The notes beneath the pieces were generated by a model, which saw nothing but the letters and a program-made list of their open reading frames with translations, was not told the origin of the DNA and did no database searches. From the NCBI GenBank assembly GCA_038106445.1, contig JAYODU010000003.1, positions 1-64,000 on the forward strand: a DNA stretch of 64,000 nt, in the 5' to 3' direction. This DNA comes from Pseudemcibacter sp038106445. GTDB taxonomy: Bacteria > Pseudomonadota > Alphaproteobacteria > Sphingomonadales > Emcibacteraceae. Of the stretch, positions 45,091 through 54,167 are shown piece after piece. The stretch's first letter is position 1, and the number at the start of each line of letters is the position of its first letter. The position numbers and the translations under genes were made by a program.

Positions 45091-46053
45091 ATGAGTGCAG
45101 AATTTTTGGTTGCTGATGTTGGGGGAACAAATGTTCGTTTTGCACTGGCACATATCGATGAAAATAAAAACATAAAATTAGAAAAACTATCCTTACTGCC
45201 CACGGAAAACTGGCTTTATCTGGAAGATGCGATTACCGATTATCTTAACCATGTTGGTGCGAAACCAGCCCGTGCGGCGATTGCATTTGCAGGACCGGTT
45301 AATAAAGATGATGTATCCATGACAAACGGCAATTGGCAATTTAAACAATCAGAACTTGCCCCTTTTTTGAAAATGGAAGAAGTCAAAGTTCTTAATGATT
45401 TTTGCGCCAAGGCATGTTCATTGCCACTTCTTGGCGCAGATCAGTTATTGCAGATCGGTGGAGGGGAAATTGAAGAATATGGTAATAAAATAGTTGTTGG
45501 ACCCGGAACCGGTATTGGTATAGGAGCGCTTGTATCAGCGGGGAATAAATGGAAAGCTATTGCGAGTGAGGGTGGTCATATCGGATTTGCACCCAGCGGA
45601 GAACTGGAAAAAGAAATTTTCAAAGTATTCGAAAAGGAATATCGTCGTCTTTCGGTTGAGGATCTTGTGGCTGGAAGGGGTCTAAGTCAAATTTATTATG
45701 CATTGGGCGTCGTAAATGGACATCATAACCTGAAACTACATCCGGCAAAAATAAACCAAAAAGCAACCGAAGAAAATGACAGTGACGCTATTCAGACATT
45801 TAAGGTCTTTTCCGGAATGTTGGGTTGCTTCGCCAGTGATATGGCTGGTACATTCAATGCGACCGGTGGCGTTTATCTAACTGGTGGCGTGATTCCTAAA
45901 ATTAAGGATTTTTTCCTGAATAGTGATTTCAGAAAGAAGTTTGAGGAAAATGAAAATCTTCCTTTTGTGAAAGATATAAAAACCCAGCTTATACTTGAAG
46001 AGCAACCTGCACTATTTGGTGCTGCCGGATATTATTCCGGTATGTTTTTGTGA
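45091..46053 (+). CDS. glk: Glucokinase
   Basis: This 320-residue protein is a bacterial ATP glucokinase: LVADVGGTNVRFALAHI at the N-terminus (ATP-binding), ARAAIAFAGPVNKDDVSMTN, NKIVVGPGTGIGIGALVS, and the substrate-binding AIASEGGHIGF. It phosphorylates glucose, including any glucose regenerated by the 3-keto route encoded downstream, for use by Zwf and Pgl. The 104 bases before it are AT-rich and could contain its own promoter. It is convergent with the DUF1080 gene, six bases apart. Confidence 0.93.
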   Translation: MSAEFLVADVGGTNVRFALAHIDENKNIKLEKLSLLPTENWLYLEDAITDYLNHVGAKPARAAIAFAGPVNKDDVSMTNGNWQFKQSELAPFLKMEEVKVLNDFCAKACSLPLLGADQLLQIGGGEIEEYGNKIVVGPGTGIGIGALVSAGNKWKAIASEGGHIGFAPSGELEKEIFKVFEKEYRRLSVEDLVAGRGLSQIYYALGVVNGHHNLKLHPAKINQKATEENDSDAIQTFKVFSGMLGCFASDMAGTFNATGGVYLTGGVIPKIKDFFLNSDFRKKFEENENLPFVKDIKTQLILEEQPALFGAAGYYSGMFL

Positions 46054-46059
46054 TTAAGA

Positions 46060-46833
46060 TCAGTCAAGTTTCAATAGTTCAATATTGCGAAAATCTGTTG
46101 GATGGCCTTCTGCCTGAAGGGCGATATAACCGTCTTTAATGGGTAAAGCATCTGCATATGGATGTGCTGGCTGTTCAGGGTCGCTCGCATCAGCAATCGG
46201 TTTAGTATATTCAAAAACCAGCTCCCCATTAATGTAGTGCCTTATTATTTCATCATCTTTTACTTCAAGCTCAGCCTTAACCCATTGATCACCATCGAAA
46301 GTTTTGGATGTAGAATTTATGCAGTGCTGTTTAACAAGTTCACCCTTTATAAGGATATGTGTGCCAGGGGTGCATACATTTCCTGTTGGTCGCTCATTTC
46401 CATCGCTTAACCCGCCCAGCAGCTGAAATTCCAGTGATACGGGCCAGCCGTGAATAATTTCCATGCTATCGGGTGATTGCGTATGAAACATAATGCCATT
46501 GTTTCTTATTGCCCATTCGGGGGCACCGGGGATTGTATCACCCGTAAATCTATATTCCAGCCGAAGGCGGTAATGAGACAGTTTTTCCTTATAAAAAATA
46601 TGTCCCCATTCAGCATTGAAATTTTCATATTCATCATAATTGGCAGATAATATACCGTATCCCGCACGGAAGGTGTTTTTATAATTTTCCCCAAGTTCGT
46701 AACCACTGAATTTTACGGTCCATCCATCAAGGTTTTCGCCGTTAAATATTGAAACCCAGTTTTCATTTTTTTGTTCTGCGCAGGCAGTGGTAGTTATTAG
46801 TATTATTACAAATAATAAGTTTTTTTGGTTCAT
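46060..46833 (-). CDS. DUF1080 lipoprotein (3-keto-disaccharide hydrolase family)
   Basis: This 257-residue protein has a lipoprotein-type leader (LFVIILITTTAC, Cys18) and a DUF1080 jelly roll: SIFNGENLDGWTVKF (the family's opening phrase), HIFYKEKLSHYRLRLEYRF, IRNNGIMFHTQSPDSM, and a C-terminal GYIALQAEGHPTDFRNIELL. The family cleaves 3-keto-glycosides after periplasmic C3 oxidation. Its start overlaps the LacI-type regulator's stop by four bases, so regulator and enzyme are co-translated. Only modest similarity to the DUF1080 protein at 143 is evident. Confidence 0.87.
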   Translation of the reverse strand: MNQKNLLFVIILITTTACAEQKNENWVSIFNGENLDGWTVKFSGYELGENYKNTFRAGYGILSANYDEYENFNAEWGHIFYKEKLSHYRLRLEYRFTGDTIPGAPEWAIRNNGIMFHTQSPDSMEIIHGWPVSLEFQLLGGLSDGNERPTGNVCTPGTHILIKGELVKQHCINSTSKTFDGDQWVKAELEVKDDEIIRHYINGELVFEYTKPIADASDPEQPAHPYADALPIKDGYIALQAEGHPTDFRNIELLKLD

Positions 46834-47822
46834 TTTTTATTTCCCGTGCTTTCACGAATGATCAGATTAAAGGGAAGAAGAATATTTTTATTTTCCGGTT
46901 CTTTATCATTTATCAGGTCAAACAGCATTTCCATTGCGTTTGAACCAAAATCTTCTGCGGGCTGCGCAATTGTTGTAAGGGGTGGATCAAAAAATTCCGC
47001 AAAACTTATATCATCAAAACCGGAAACCGAAATATCATCCGGAACAGAAAATCCCATTTTTTTGGCCTGTCTTATGGTACCGATCGCCATTTCATCATTC
47101 ATGCATAATATTGCTGTTGGTGGTGTGGGCTTTGACAACAGATCGCTTGCCGCCATGGCACCGGACGGTAGCGAATAATCGCCAAATTTCCTGTTGGATG
47201 GATTGTACCTTAACCCTGCTTCTTCGAGTGCCTGTTTAAAACCCCGCAGCCGATCATTTGTTATGGTGCTGTTTTCCGGGCCCGAAATAATACCAATATC
47301 CGTATGACCAAGTGAAATTATATGTTTTGCCATTTCTTTTGCTGCAGCAACATTGTCAAGTTGCACGGTTGGCATGTTTGTGCCCCGCACACAGTCACAG
47401 GCATTAACTATTGGGGACGTGCAGTCATTTTTATCTTCAAATGGAATTTGACAATCTAGTTGGATGATGCCGTCAGCCTGCGATGTTTGTACCATATTGG
47501 CGTATGTTATTTCACGTTCCCGTAATCCTTGCGTATCACCAAGTAACACGGCATAACCAAGGCGCTGTGCCGTTTGCTCAATGCCGCGGATGACACGTGA
47601 AAAGAAAGGATTGGCAATATCCGGGACAAGAACCACAATTGTTGAAGATTTCCGTGTCCGGAAATTACGGGCCAAAATATCGGGTTTATAATTTGTCTGT
47701 TTGATAGCATCATTGACAAGTTTTCTGGTTTTTTCAGAAACTTTGTCCGGTTTGCTAATCGTTCTGGAAACGGTGGCAACTGATACGCCGGCAATTTTTG
47801 AAACGTCGCGAATAGTCGCCAT
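46830..47822 (-). CDS. LacI-family transcriptional regulator
   Basis: I choose ATG 47822 (MATIRDVSKIAGVSVATVSR), which gives 330 residues and the usual LacI start; ATG 47837 is in frame and possible. The DNA-binding HTH and hinge helix occupy residues 1-60, followed by a periplasmic-binding-like ligand domain (VVLVPDIANPFFSRVIRGIE; ADGIIQLD; ISGPENSTITNDRLRGFKQA; PTAILCMNDEMAIGTI). It most likely binds AATGTAA-N4-TTACATT, copies of which lie before its own gene and before zwf, and senses a sugar. It is co-translated with the DUF1080 protein and divergent from the Gfo/Idh/MocA gene. Confidence 0.92.
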   Translation of the reverse strand: MATIRDVSKIAGVSVATVSRTISKPDKVSEKTRKLVNDAIKQTNYKPDILARNFRTRKSSTIVVLVPDIANPFFSRVIRGIEQTAQRLGYAVLLGDTQGLREREITYANMVQTSQADGIIQLDCQIPFEDKNDCTSPIVNACDCVRGTNMPTVQLDNVAAAKEMAKHIISLGHTDIGIISGPENSTITNDRLRGFKQALEEAGLRYNPSNRKFGDYSLPSGAMAASDLLSKPTPPTAILCMNDEMAIGTIRQAKKMGFSVPDDISVSGFDDISFAEFFDPPLTTIAQPAEDFGSNAMEMLFDLINDKEPENKNILLPFNLIIRESTGNKK

Positions 47823-47904
47823 ATTACTAAGACCCATAAATTATAGATATATTTTCTAATATTTATGGGTCATAGTACACAAGGATTTATAACTTGCCAA
47901 TTAA

Positions 47905-47922
47905 AATGTAATTGATTACATT
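47905..47922. promoter_or_regulatory. LacI-family operator between lacI and the Gfo/Idh/MocA gene
   Basis: AATGTAATTGATTACATT shares both 7-base arms with the site before zwf (42827) and differs from it in two of the four central bases (TTGA against CCGA). It lies 29 bases before the Gfo/Idh/MocA start at 47951 and 83 before the regulator's start, so it can control both directions, giving autoregulation and sugar-responsive expression of the operon. Confidence 0.82.
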
Positions 47923-47950
47923 TTTCACAGGAATATGGGAAATACCGGGG

Positions 47951-49132
47951 ATGTCAATGTCAGAAAATATTAGTAAATCTAATCGAAGAATTAAAATGGG
48001 AATGGTCGGCGGCGGTCCCGGCGCGTTTATCGGAGAAGTTCACCGGATGGCGGCGCGCCTTGATAATCAGATTGAGCTTGTCTGCGGATCTTTCAGCAGT
48101 GATTTTGAAAAATCAAAGCAGACAGGTGCTGATCTTTTTCTTGATCCTGAACGTGTCTATGCCGATTTTAATCAGATGATGACCCGTGAGGCGGCGCTGC
48201 CTGCGGGGGAACGCATGGATTTTGTGTCGATAGTAACACCTAATCATTTACATCTTCCACCGGCGGCAGCGGCACTTGAAGCAGGTTTTCATGTTATGAG
48301 CGACAAACCGGCGACACTTAACCTTGCAGAAGCTAAGGCACTTAAATCACTGGTTGAGAAATCCGGTCTTTTATATGGGCTTACGCATACCTATCTTGGT
48401 TACCCGATGGTCAAACAGGCAAGGGCAATGGTAAAGGACGGGAAGCTGGGTGACATTCGTAAAATTCTTGTTGAATATCCACAAGGCTGGTTATCAGACT
48501 TCATTGAAAAGTCAGGTGAAAATAAGCAGGCGGAATGGCGGGCAGACCCAAATCGATCAGGAATCAGCGGTGCGTTTGGTGATATTGGGACACACGCGCA
48601 TAATCTGGCTGAATATATTTCAGGTCTCATGATGACAGAAGTATGTGCGGATCTTAATATTTATGTCAAAGGCCGCATGCTTGATGATGACGGGTCAATT
48701 TTATTTCGCATGGAAAATGGGGCGTCAGGTGCCCTGACTGCCAGCCAGATTTGCGCCGGTGAGGAAAATGCGCTGAAGATTAAAATTTACGGTGAAAAAG
48801 GTGGACTTGAATGGCACCAGATGAAGCCATATGAACTTATCCATAAACCGCATGGTTCTGTGATGAAGGTTTATACCGCCGGCGTTGATAAAAACAATCT
48901 TTATGCTGAAGCATACGCCGCATGCCGGGTGCCTTCTGGTCATCCGGAAGGGTATCTTGAAGCATTTGCCAATCTTTATACAGGGTTTGCCGAAGCGATC
49001 CGTGCAAAAGACCGTGATTACCGCGGGCATGATCTGATCGGGATTAATGAAGGCGTGCGCGGGATGGCATTCGTGGATGCAGTGGTGAGGAACAGTGGTT
49101 CTGATCAAAAATGGACAAAAATTGATATTTAA
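47951..49132 (+). CDS. Gfo/Idh/MocA family oxidoreductase
   Basis: This NAD(P)-dependent sugar oxidoreductase has about 393 residues from ATG 47951; the longer frame from 47912 starts inside the operator and is rejected. The N-terminal Rossmann MGMVGGGPGAFIGEVHRMAA is followed by SIVTPNHLHLPPAAAALEAG and VMSDKPATLNLAEAKAL (the family's EKP motif, here DKP), then the C-terminal alpha/beta domain with GISGAFGDIGTHAHNLAEYI. Enzymes of this family interconvert sugars and their 3-keto forms, so it may reduce 3-ketoglucose to glucose. It is the first gene of the operon that runs to 55019. Confidence 0.87.
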   Translation: MSMSENISKSNRRIKMGMVGGGPGAFIGEVHRMAARLDNQIELVCGSFSSDFEKSKQTGADLFLDPERVYADFNQMMTREAALPAGERMDFVSIVTPNHLHLPPAAAALEAGFHVMSDKPATLNLAEAKALKSLVEKSGLLYGLTHTYLGYPMVKQARAMVKDGKLGDIRKILVEYPQGWLSDFIEKSGENKQAEWRADPNRSGISGAFGDIGTHAHNLAEYISGLMMTEVCADLNIYVKGRMLDDDGSILFRMENGASGALTASQICAGEENALKIKIYGEKGGLEWHQMKPYELIHKPHGSVMKVYTAGVDKNNLYAEAYAACRVPSGHPEGYLEAFANLYTGFAEAIRAKDRDYRGHDLIGINEGVRGMAFVDAVVRNSGSDQKWTKIDI

Positions 49133-49141
49133 GGGCAGAAT

Positions 49142-50194
49142 ATGAAACAAATTAAGGGTCCCGCGCTGTTTCTGGCGCAGTTTGCCGGTGACGAAGCACC
49201 ATTTAACAGTTTTGAAACAATCGTTAAGTGGGCAGCATCAATCGGCTATGTCGGTGTTCAGGTGCCCACATGGGACGGCAGATTGTTTGATCTTGAACGT
49301 GCGGCAACTGATCAGAGCTATTGTGATGAATTAAAAGCAACCGCGGCGAAATATGGTGTGGAAATAACGGAACTTTCCACCCATATACAGGGGCAGTTGG
49401 TTGCCTGCCATCCGGCCTATGATACTCTTTTTAACGGCTTTGGCCCGGATCATGCCAAGGATGATCATAAGGCAAAGGAAAAATGGGCTACGGAACAATT
49501 AATGCTTGCTGCGAAAGCAAGCAAGCGGCTTGGACTTACGGCGCATGTTACTTTCCCGGGTGCATTATTATGGCATACGTTTTATCCGTGGCCGCAAAGG
49601 CCGGCAGGACTGGTTGAGGAAGGGTTTAAGGAGCTAGCAAGACGCTGGAGGCCTATTTTGGATGCGTTTGATGACGCCGGTGTTGATGTTTGTTATGAAA
49701 TCCACCCGGGTGAAGATCTGCATGATGGTGCCAGTTTTGAAATGTTTCTGGATGCAGTGGATAACCACCCCCGTGCAAACATCCTTTATGATCCCAGCCA
49801 TTTGATTTTACAGGGCATGGATTATGTTGAATTTATCCATATTTATCATGAGCGCATCAAAATGTTCCATGTCAAGGATGCGGAGCTTAATTGTAACGGT
49901 CGCAGTGGTGTATATGGGGGATATCAGGCATGGATTGATCGCCCGGGACGTTTCCGATCGCTTGGTGACGGGCAGGTGGATTTCAGCGCGATATTCAGTG
50001 CACTTACCCAACATGATTTTGATGGTTGGGCTGTTGTTGAATGGGAATGCTGCATGAAGCATCCTAAGGACGGGGCACGTGAAGGCGCAGAATTTGTGCG
50101 TGATCATATTATAAGGCCAACGGAAACAAGTTTTGATGATTTTGCCGGTGCAGGATCAGATCCTGACTTAAACAAAAAAATATTGGGGTTATAA
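49142..50194 (+). CDS. Sugar phosphate isomerase/epimerase-like TIM barrel (xylose isomerase-like)
   Basis: This 350-residue protein has the AP-endonuclease-2/xylose-isomerase TIM-barrel fold. Metal ligands can be read as E (VCYEIHPGEDLHD), D/H (ILYDPSHLILQGMD), H (MFHVKDAE) and E (AVVEWECCMKHP). It has no export signal. Relatives isomerise or epimerise 3-keto sugars or deglycosylate 3-keto C-glycosides. It lies nine bases after the Gfo/Idh/MocA gene, consistent with a shared 3-keto-sugar pathway in the cytoplasm. Confidence 0.82.
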   Translation: MKQIKGPALFLAQFAGDEAPFNSFETIVKWAASIGYVGVQVPTWDGRLFDLERAATDQSYCDELKATAAKYGVEITELSTHIQGQLVACHPAYDTLFNGFGPDHAKDDHKAKEKWATEQLMLAAKASKRLGLTAHVTFPGALLWHTFYPWPQRPAGLVEEGFKELARRWRPILDAFDDAGVDVCYEIHPGEDLHDGASFEMFLDAVDNHPRANILYDPSHLILQGMDYVEFIHIYHERIKMFHVKDAELNCNGRSGVYGGYQAWIDRPGRFRSLGDGQVDFSAIFSALTQHDFDGWAVVEWECCMKHPKDGAREGAEFVRDHIIRPTETSFDDFAGAGSDPDLNKKILGL

Positions 50195-50203
50195 GGAAAC
50201 GTT

Positions 50204-50740
50204 ATGGATGACATTAGCAGAAGAAGGCTTCTTAAAAATGTAGCGATAATGACGGGCGGTGCCTTATCCGCCAATGTTATTGCAGGTGTGATGTCCGGTG
50301 CATTTGCGCAGAACGCGATCATTGTTGATAACCCTGTTTTTACGGCAGATCAGCTTGAACTTGTTGCTGAGATTGCACAGATGATTATTCCGGATACAGA
50401 TACACCGGGTGCGAAAGCAGCCCTTGTGCATGATTATATCCATGCAATTGTCGGGGACTGGTATTATGAGGATGAACGTGAGAACTTCATAGCAGGTTTA
50501 AATGCGGTTGATCGATCATTTATGTCACGTGATGATGCGGGCAGGACCGTAATACTCACAGCACTTGACAATGAAGAAAGTGATAAAAAGACCTTTTTTG
50601 CTGAATTTAAGGAATTGACCCTCGTCGGGTATTTTTCATCACAGATCGGCGCTGAAGAAGAACTTCGTTATGAACAATATCCCGGTCCTTATCAGGGATG
50701 TGTGCCGTTTGAACAGGTAGGACGGACCTGGGCAACATAA
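50204..50740 (+). CDS. Gluconate 2-dehydrogenase subunit 3 family protein (Tat-exported)
   Basis: This 178-residue small subunit has a clear Tat signal (ISRRRLLKNVAIMTGGALSA, cleavage near AFAQN), then FTADQLELVAEIAQMIIPDT, a helical body and the family end ELTLVGYFSSQIGAEEEL followed by YEQYPGPYQGC. It lies two bases before the first GMC gene and probably escorts one or both GMC dehydrogenases to the periplasm. It is the counterpart of the subunit at 2668 but lacks that protein's cysteine after the signal. Confidence 0.85.
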   Translation: MDDISRRRLLKNVAIMTGGALSANVIAGVMSGAFAQNAIIVDNPVFTADQLELVAEIAQMIIPDTDTPGAKAALVHDYIHAIVGDWYYEDERENFIAGLNAVDRSFMSRDDAGRTVILTALDNEESDKKTFFAEFKELTLVGYFSSQIGAEEELRYEQYPGPYQGCVPFEQVGRTWAT

Positions 50741-50742
50741 TA

Positions 50743-52458
50743 ATGGACAGATTTAAAACCACAGAACCACAATTTGATGTGCTGATAGTCGGTTCCGGTA
50801 TATCCGGCGGCTGGGCAGCAAAAGAATTTTGTGAAAAAGGTTTTAAAACCCTTCTTGTTGAACGTGGCCGCCATATTGAACATGGTGAAGATTATACTGG
50901 TGAAAATAAAGACCCGTGGGAACTTAAATTCAGGGATGATGTTGACCGCAACCTTGCTAATGAAAGATATCCGGTTCAAAAGCGTTGTTACGCGTTTAAG
51001 GACAGCACAAAACATTTCTTTGCGGATGATATTGATCATCCTTACTCCAAAGAAGAAGGAACCAATTTTGAATGGATTAAAGGGTTTCACCTTGGGGGAC
51101 GTTCACTACTTTGGCACCGCCAGAGTTACCGTTGGAGTGCGATGGATTTTGAAAGTAACGCACGGGACGGCTGCGGTACTGATTGGCCCGTACGTTATAA
51201 TGATCTGGCGCCGTGGTATGATTATGTGGAAAAATTTGTTGGTGTCAGTGGCACGAAGGAAGGACTGGATCAGCTCCCCGATGGCATATTTCTGCCACCG
51301 ATTGGTTTTAACTGTGCAGAAGAGGAATTTTCGCGCCGTATCAATGATTTATATGATGACAGGGTGCTTATTCCCGGGCGCTGCGCACATTTAACGGACC
51401 CGCAGCCTGTTCATACAGACCTTGGCAGGGGAACCTGTCAATCGCGAAATCAATGTCAGCGTGGTTGTTCGCTTGGGGCGTATTTCTCATCGCAGTCAGC
51501 GACACTACCCGCAGCAAACCTAACGGGGAATTTAACAACTATTACTAATAGTATTGTTCATAGTATCATTTATGATTATGACAGCGGAAAAGCCGCTGGT
51601 GTGAGGGTTATTGATTCTGTCACTAAAGAAACCAGAGAATACTCAGCACGCGTGATATTTTTATGCGCATCAACACTTGGGACGACACAAATACTTCTGA
51701 ATTCAGTCAGTGAGCATTTTCAAACAGGCTTTGCCAATAGCAGTGATGCGGTAGGCCGATATTTAATGGATCATCTTTGTTTTGCAGGGGCAACCGGGGA
51801 AATTGACGGATTTAAGGATCATTATTATATCGGGCGCAAACCGAACAGTATTTATCTGCCGCGGTTTACCAATCTTAGGCGTGATGAGGAAGATTTTGTT
51901 CGCGGTTATGCCTATCAGGGCAGTGGTCGCCGAAAGGGGTGGAGCGACAGGCTAGGTGAAAAAGGGTTTGGTGCTGATTTTAAGGAAAGCTTTAAAACGC
52001 CGGGTGTATGGGAAATAAATCTGGAAGGTTACGGCGAAATGCTGCCGGATGCGAGTAACCGGGTAACGCTTCATAAAACCAAAAAAGACAAGTGGGGTAT
52101 GCCGCAACTACATATTGATGCCAGATTTGGGGATAATGATAAAAAAATCCGTAAAGCAATGGTAGATGAAGCTGAAAATATCATGAAGCGGGCGGGGCTA
52201 ACCAATATTCAAACTTACAATACGGAAGATTCACTTGGGCTTGGTATTCATGAAATGGGTACGGCAAGGATGGGTCGGGACCCTAAAACATCAGTTCTGA
52301 ATGGCTTTAACCAGTGCCATGATGTTGATAATGTTTTTATTACGGATGGCTCTGCGATGGCGTCATCGGCATGTCAAAATCCGTCACTGACCTATATGGC
52401 GTTTACGGCACGTGCCGTTGATTATGCAACAACCCTGATCAAACAAGGGAGTTTATAA
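50743..52458 (+). CDS. GMC-family FAD-dependent sugar dehydrogenase (tandem copy 1)
   Basis: This 571-residue flavoprotein has FAD motif GSGISGG near residue 18, and GMC C-terminal motifs HEMGTARMG (catalytic His) and SACQNPS (catalytic Asn). C232, C238 and C242 in GTCQSRNQCQRGCSLGAYF have the same +6/+4 spacing as in the GMC enzyme at 980 and may hold a 3Fe-4S cluster. No signal peptide: export would depend on the Tat subunit just upstream. By context it would oxidise a sugar or glycoside at C3 and pass electrons to a quinone or cytochrome. Confidence 0.87.
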   Translation: MDRFKTTEPQFDVLIVGSGISGGWAAKEFCEKGFKTLLVERGRHIEHGEDYTGENKDPWELKFRDDVDRNLANERYPVQKRCYAFKDSTKHFFADDIDHPYSKEEGTNFEWIKGFHLGGRSLLWHRQSYRWSAMDFESNARDGCGTDWPVRYNDLAPWYDYVEKFVGVSGTKEGLDQLPDGIFLPPIGFNCAEEEFSRRINDLYDDRVLIPGRCAHLTDPQPVHTDLGRGTCQSRNQCQRGCSLGAYFSSQSATLPAANLTGNLTTITNSIVHSIIYDYDSGKAAGVRVIDSVTKETREYSARVIFLCASTLGTTQILLNSVSEHFQTGFANSSDAVGRYLMDHLCFAGATGEIDGFKDHYYIGRKPNSIYLPRFTNLRRDEEDFVRGYAYQGSGRRKGWSDRLGEKGFGADFKESFKTPGVWEINLEGYGEMLPDASNRVTLHKTKKDKWGMPQLHIDARFGDNDKKIRKAMVDEAENIMKRAGLTNIQTYNTEDSLGLGIHEMGTARMGRDPKTSVLNGFNQCHDVDNVFITDGSAMASSACQNPSLTYMAFTARAVDYATTLIKQGSL

Positions 52459-54156
52459 ATGACTGATTTTGATGCAATTGTTGTTGGTTCAGGCATGTCC
52501 GGTGGATGGGCCGCCAAGGAATTTACTGAAAAGGGAATGAAGACCCTTGTCATTGAACGTGGCCGCCATGTGGAACATCGAACCGATTATGTGGGTGAAG
52601 GGCTTGGACCATGGGAAATGAAATTTCGCGATCAGGTTGACCGCAAAACAGCAGATAAAAACCATGATATTCAGAAAAGATGTTATGCATTTCTGGAAAG
52701 CACGAAGCAGTTTTTTGTAAATGACCTTGACCATCCCTACAGCCAGGAAGAAGGAAAACCGTTTAGCTGGATCAGGGGGTATCATCTTGGTGGTCGCTCG
52801 CTTACCTGGCACCGGCAGAGCTACCGTCTTGGCGATCTGGATTTTGGGGCCAATAAAAGGGACGGTCACGGTATAGACTGGCCGGTGCGTTATGCCGATA
52901 TCAGAAAATGGTATGATCATGTGGAGACATTTGCGGGGATAACCGGAAATAATGACGGGCTTTTACAGCTTCCGGATGGGAAGTTTCAACCACCCATGGA
53001 GCTTAATTGTGTTGAAAAAGTCCTTAAAGAACGCATGGAAGAACTTTATGAACACCGCAGACTGATCATTGGACGGGCAGCCCATCTTACCGAACCGACC
53101 GAAGAACAGTTGGAATTGGGGCGGGGAACCTGTCAGAACCGCGATCAATGCCAGCGTGGTTGTTCGTTTGGTGCTTACTTCTCATCGCAGTCGGCAACAT
53201 TACCGGCTGCACGGCGAACCGGTAACCTAACGGTCATAACAGATAGCATTGCCCATAGCCTGATATATGATCCGGAAACAAAGCGTGCGACAGGGGTCAG
53301 GGTGATTGATGCCCATACAAAAGAAGGAAAAACATACACAGCAAAGGTCATTTTTATGTGTGCATCGACACTGGGGACGACGCAGATAATGCTTAATTCT
53401 GTGAGTGAACATTTCCAAAATGGTTTTGCTAATAGTAGTGGTGTGCTTGGGCACCATATAATGGATCATCTATATGCCCAGGGGGCCACAGGTGATTTTG
53501 AAGGGTTCGAAGACCGTTATTATATTGGTCGTCGTGCGACAGGCATTTATATTCCCCGTTATCAGAACCTGGCCGGTCAGGAAGAAGAATATTACCGTGG
53601 CTATGGGTTTCAGGGCGGTGCTTCACGCCTCGAGTGGCGTGACCGTATTGGTGAAAAGGGTTTTGGTGCCGATTTTAAGGAAAGCTTTAAAACACCGGGT
53701 AAATGGCAATTTAATATTGCGGGATTTGGTGAAATGCTGCCAGATTTTAAAAACCATGCACGACTTCATAAAACCAAAAAAGACAAATGGGGTATTCCGC
53801 TGCTGCATGTTGATTGTGAGTACTGCGAAAATGACTGGAAAATGCGCCGAGCGATCGTGAAGGATTCGGTACAAATGCTAAAAGACCTGGGACTTAAAAA
53901 TGTGCAGGGCTACCTGAATGAAGATGCGGCTCCCGGCATTGGTATTCATGAAATGGGAACGGCCAGAATGGGATATGATCCGAAGACATCGGTCTTAAAT
54001 AAATTTAATCAGTGCCATGACGTGGAAAATGTTTTTATCACTGATGGGTCATTTATGACATCTTCAGCGTGCCAGAATCCTTCACTGACCTATATGGCAT
54101 TTACCGCACGCGCGGTGGATTATGCCGTAACGCAATTGAAGGCAAACCTATTATAG
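52459..54156 (+). CDS. GMC-family FAD-dependent sugar dehydrogenase (tandem copy 2)
   Basis: This 565-residue paralog begins at the base after the stop of copy 1. It keeps FAD motif GSGMSGG, C225, C231 and C235 (GTCQNRDQCQRGCSFGAYF), HEMGTARMG and SACQNPS. Most of the two sequences can be aligned by eye, including STLGTTQI-LNSVSEHFQ, GEKGFGADFKESFKTPG and LHKTKKDKWGIP, so this is a tandem duplication with retained catalytic residues. The two may act on different glycosides or form a heteromer with the one Tat subunit. Confidence 0.87.
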   Translation: MTDFDAIVVGSGMSGGWAAKEFTEKGMKTLVIERGRHVEHRTDYVGEGLGPWEMKFRDQVDRKTADKNHDIQKRCYAFLESTKQFFVNDLDHPYSQEEGKPFSWIRGYHLGGRSLTWHRQSYRLGDLDFGANKRDGHGIDWPVRYADIRKWYDHVETFAGITGNNDGLLQLPDGKFQPPMELNCVEKVLKERMEELYEHRRLIIGRAAHLTEPTEEQLELGRGTCQNRDQCQRGCSFGAYFSSQSATLPAARRTGNLTVITDSIAHSLIYDPETKRATGVRVIDAHTKEGKTYTAKVIFMCASTLGTTQIMLNSVSEHFQNGFANSSGVLGHHIMDHLYAQGATGDFEGFEDRYYIGRRATGIYIPRYQNLAGQEEEYYRGYGFQGGASRLEWRDRIGEKGFGADFKESFKTPGKWQFNIAGFGEMLPDFKNHARLHKTKKDKWGIPLLHVDCEYCENDWKMRRAIVKDSVQMLKDLGLKNVQGYLNEDAAPGIGIHEMGTARMGYDPKTSVLNKFNQCHDVENVFITDGSFMTSSACQNPSLTYMAFTARAVDYAVTQLKANLL

Positions 54157-54167
54157 AGAGATAAGAT

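Noticed and set aside
47912..47950. TTG start for the Gfo/Idh/MocA gene at 47912
   Set aside because: It falls inside the LacI-type palindrome, and the extra residues do not look like the family; ATG 47951 is a better start.
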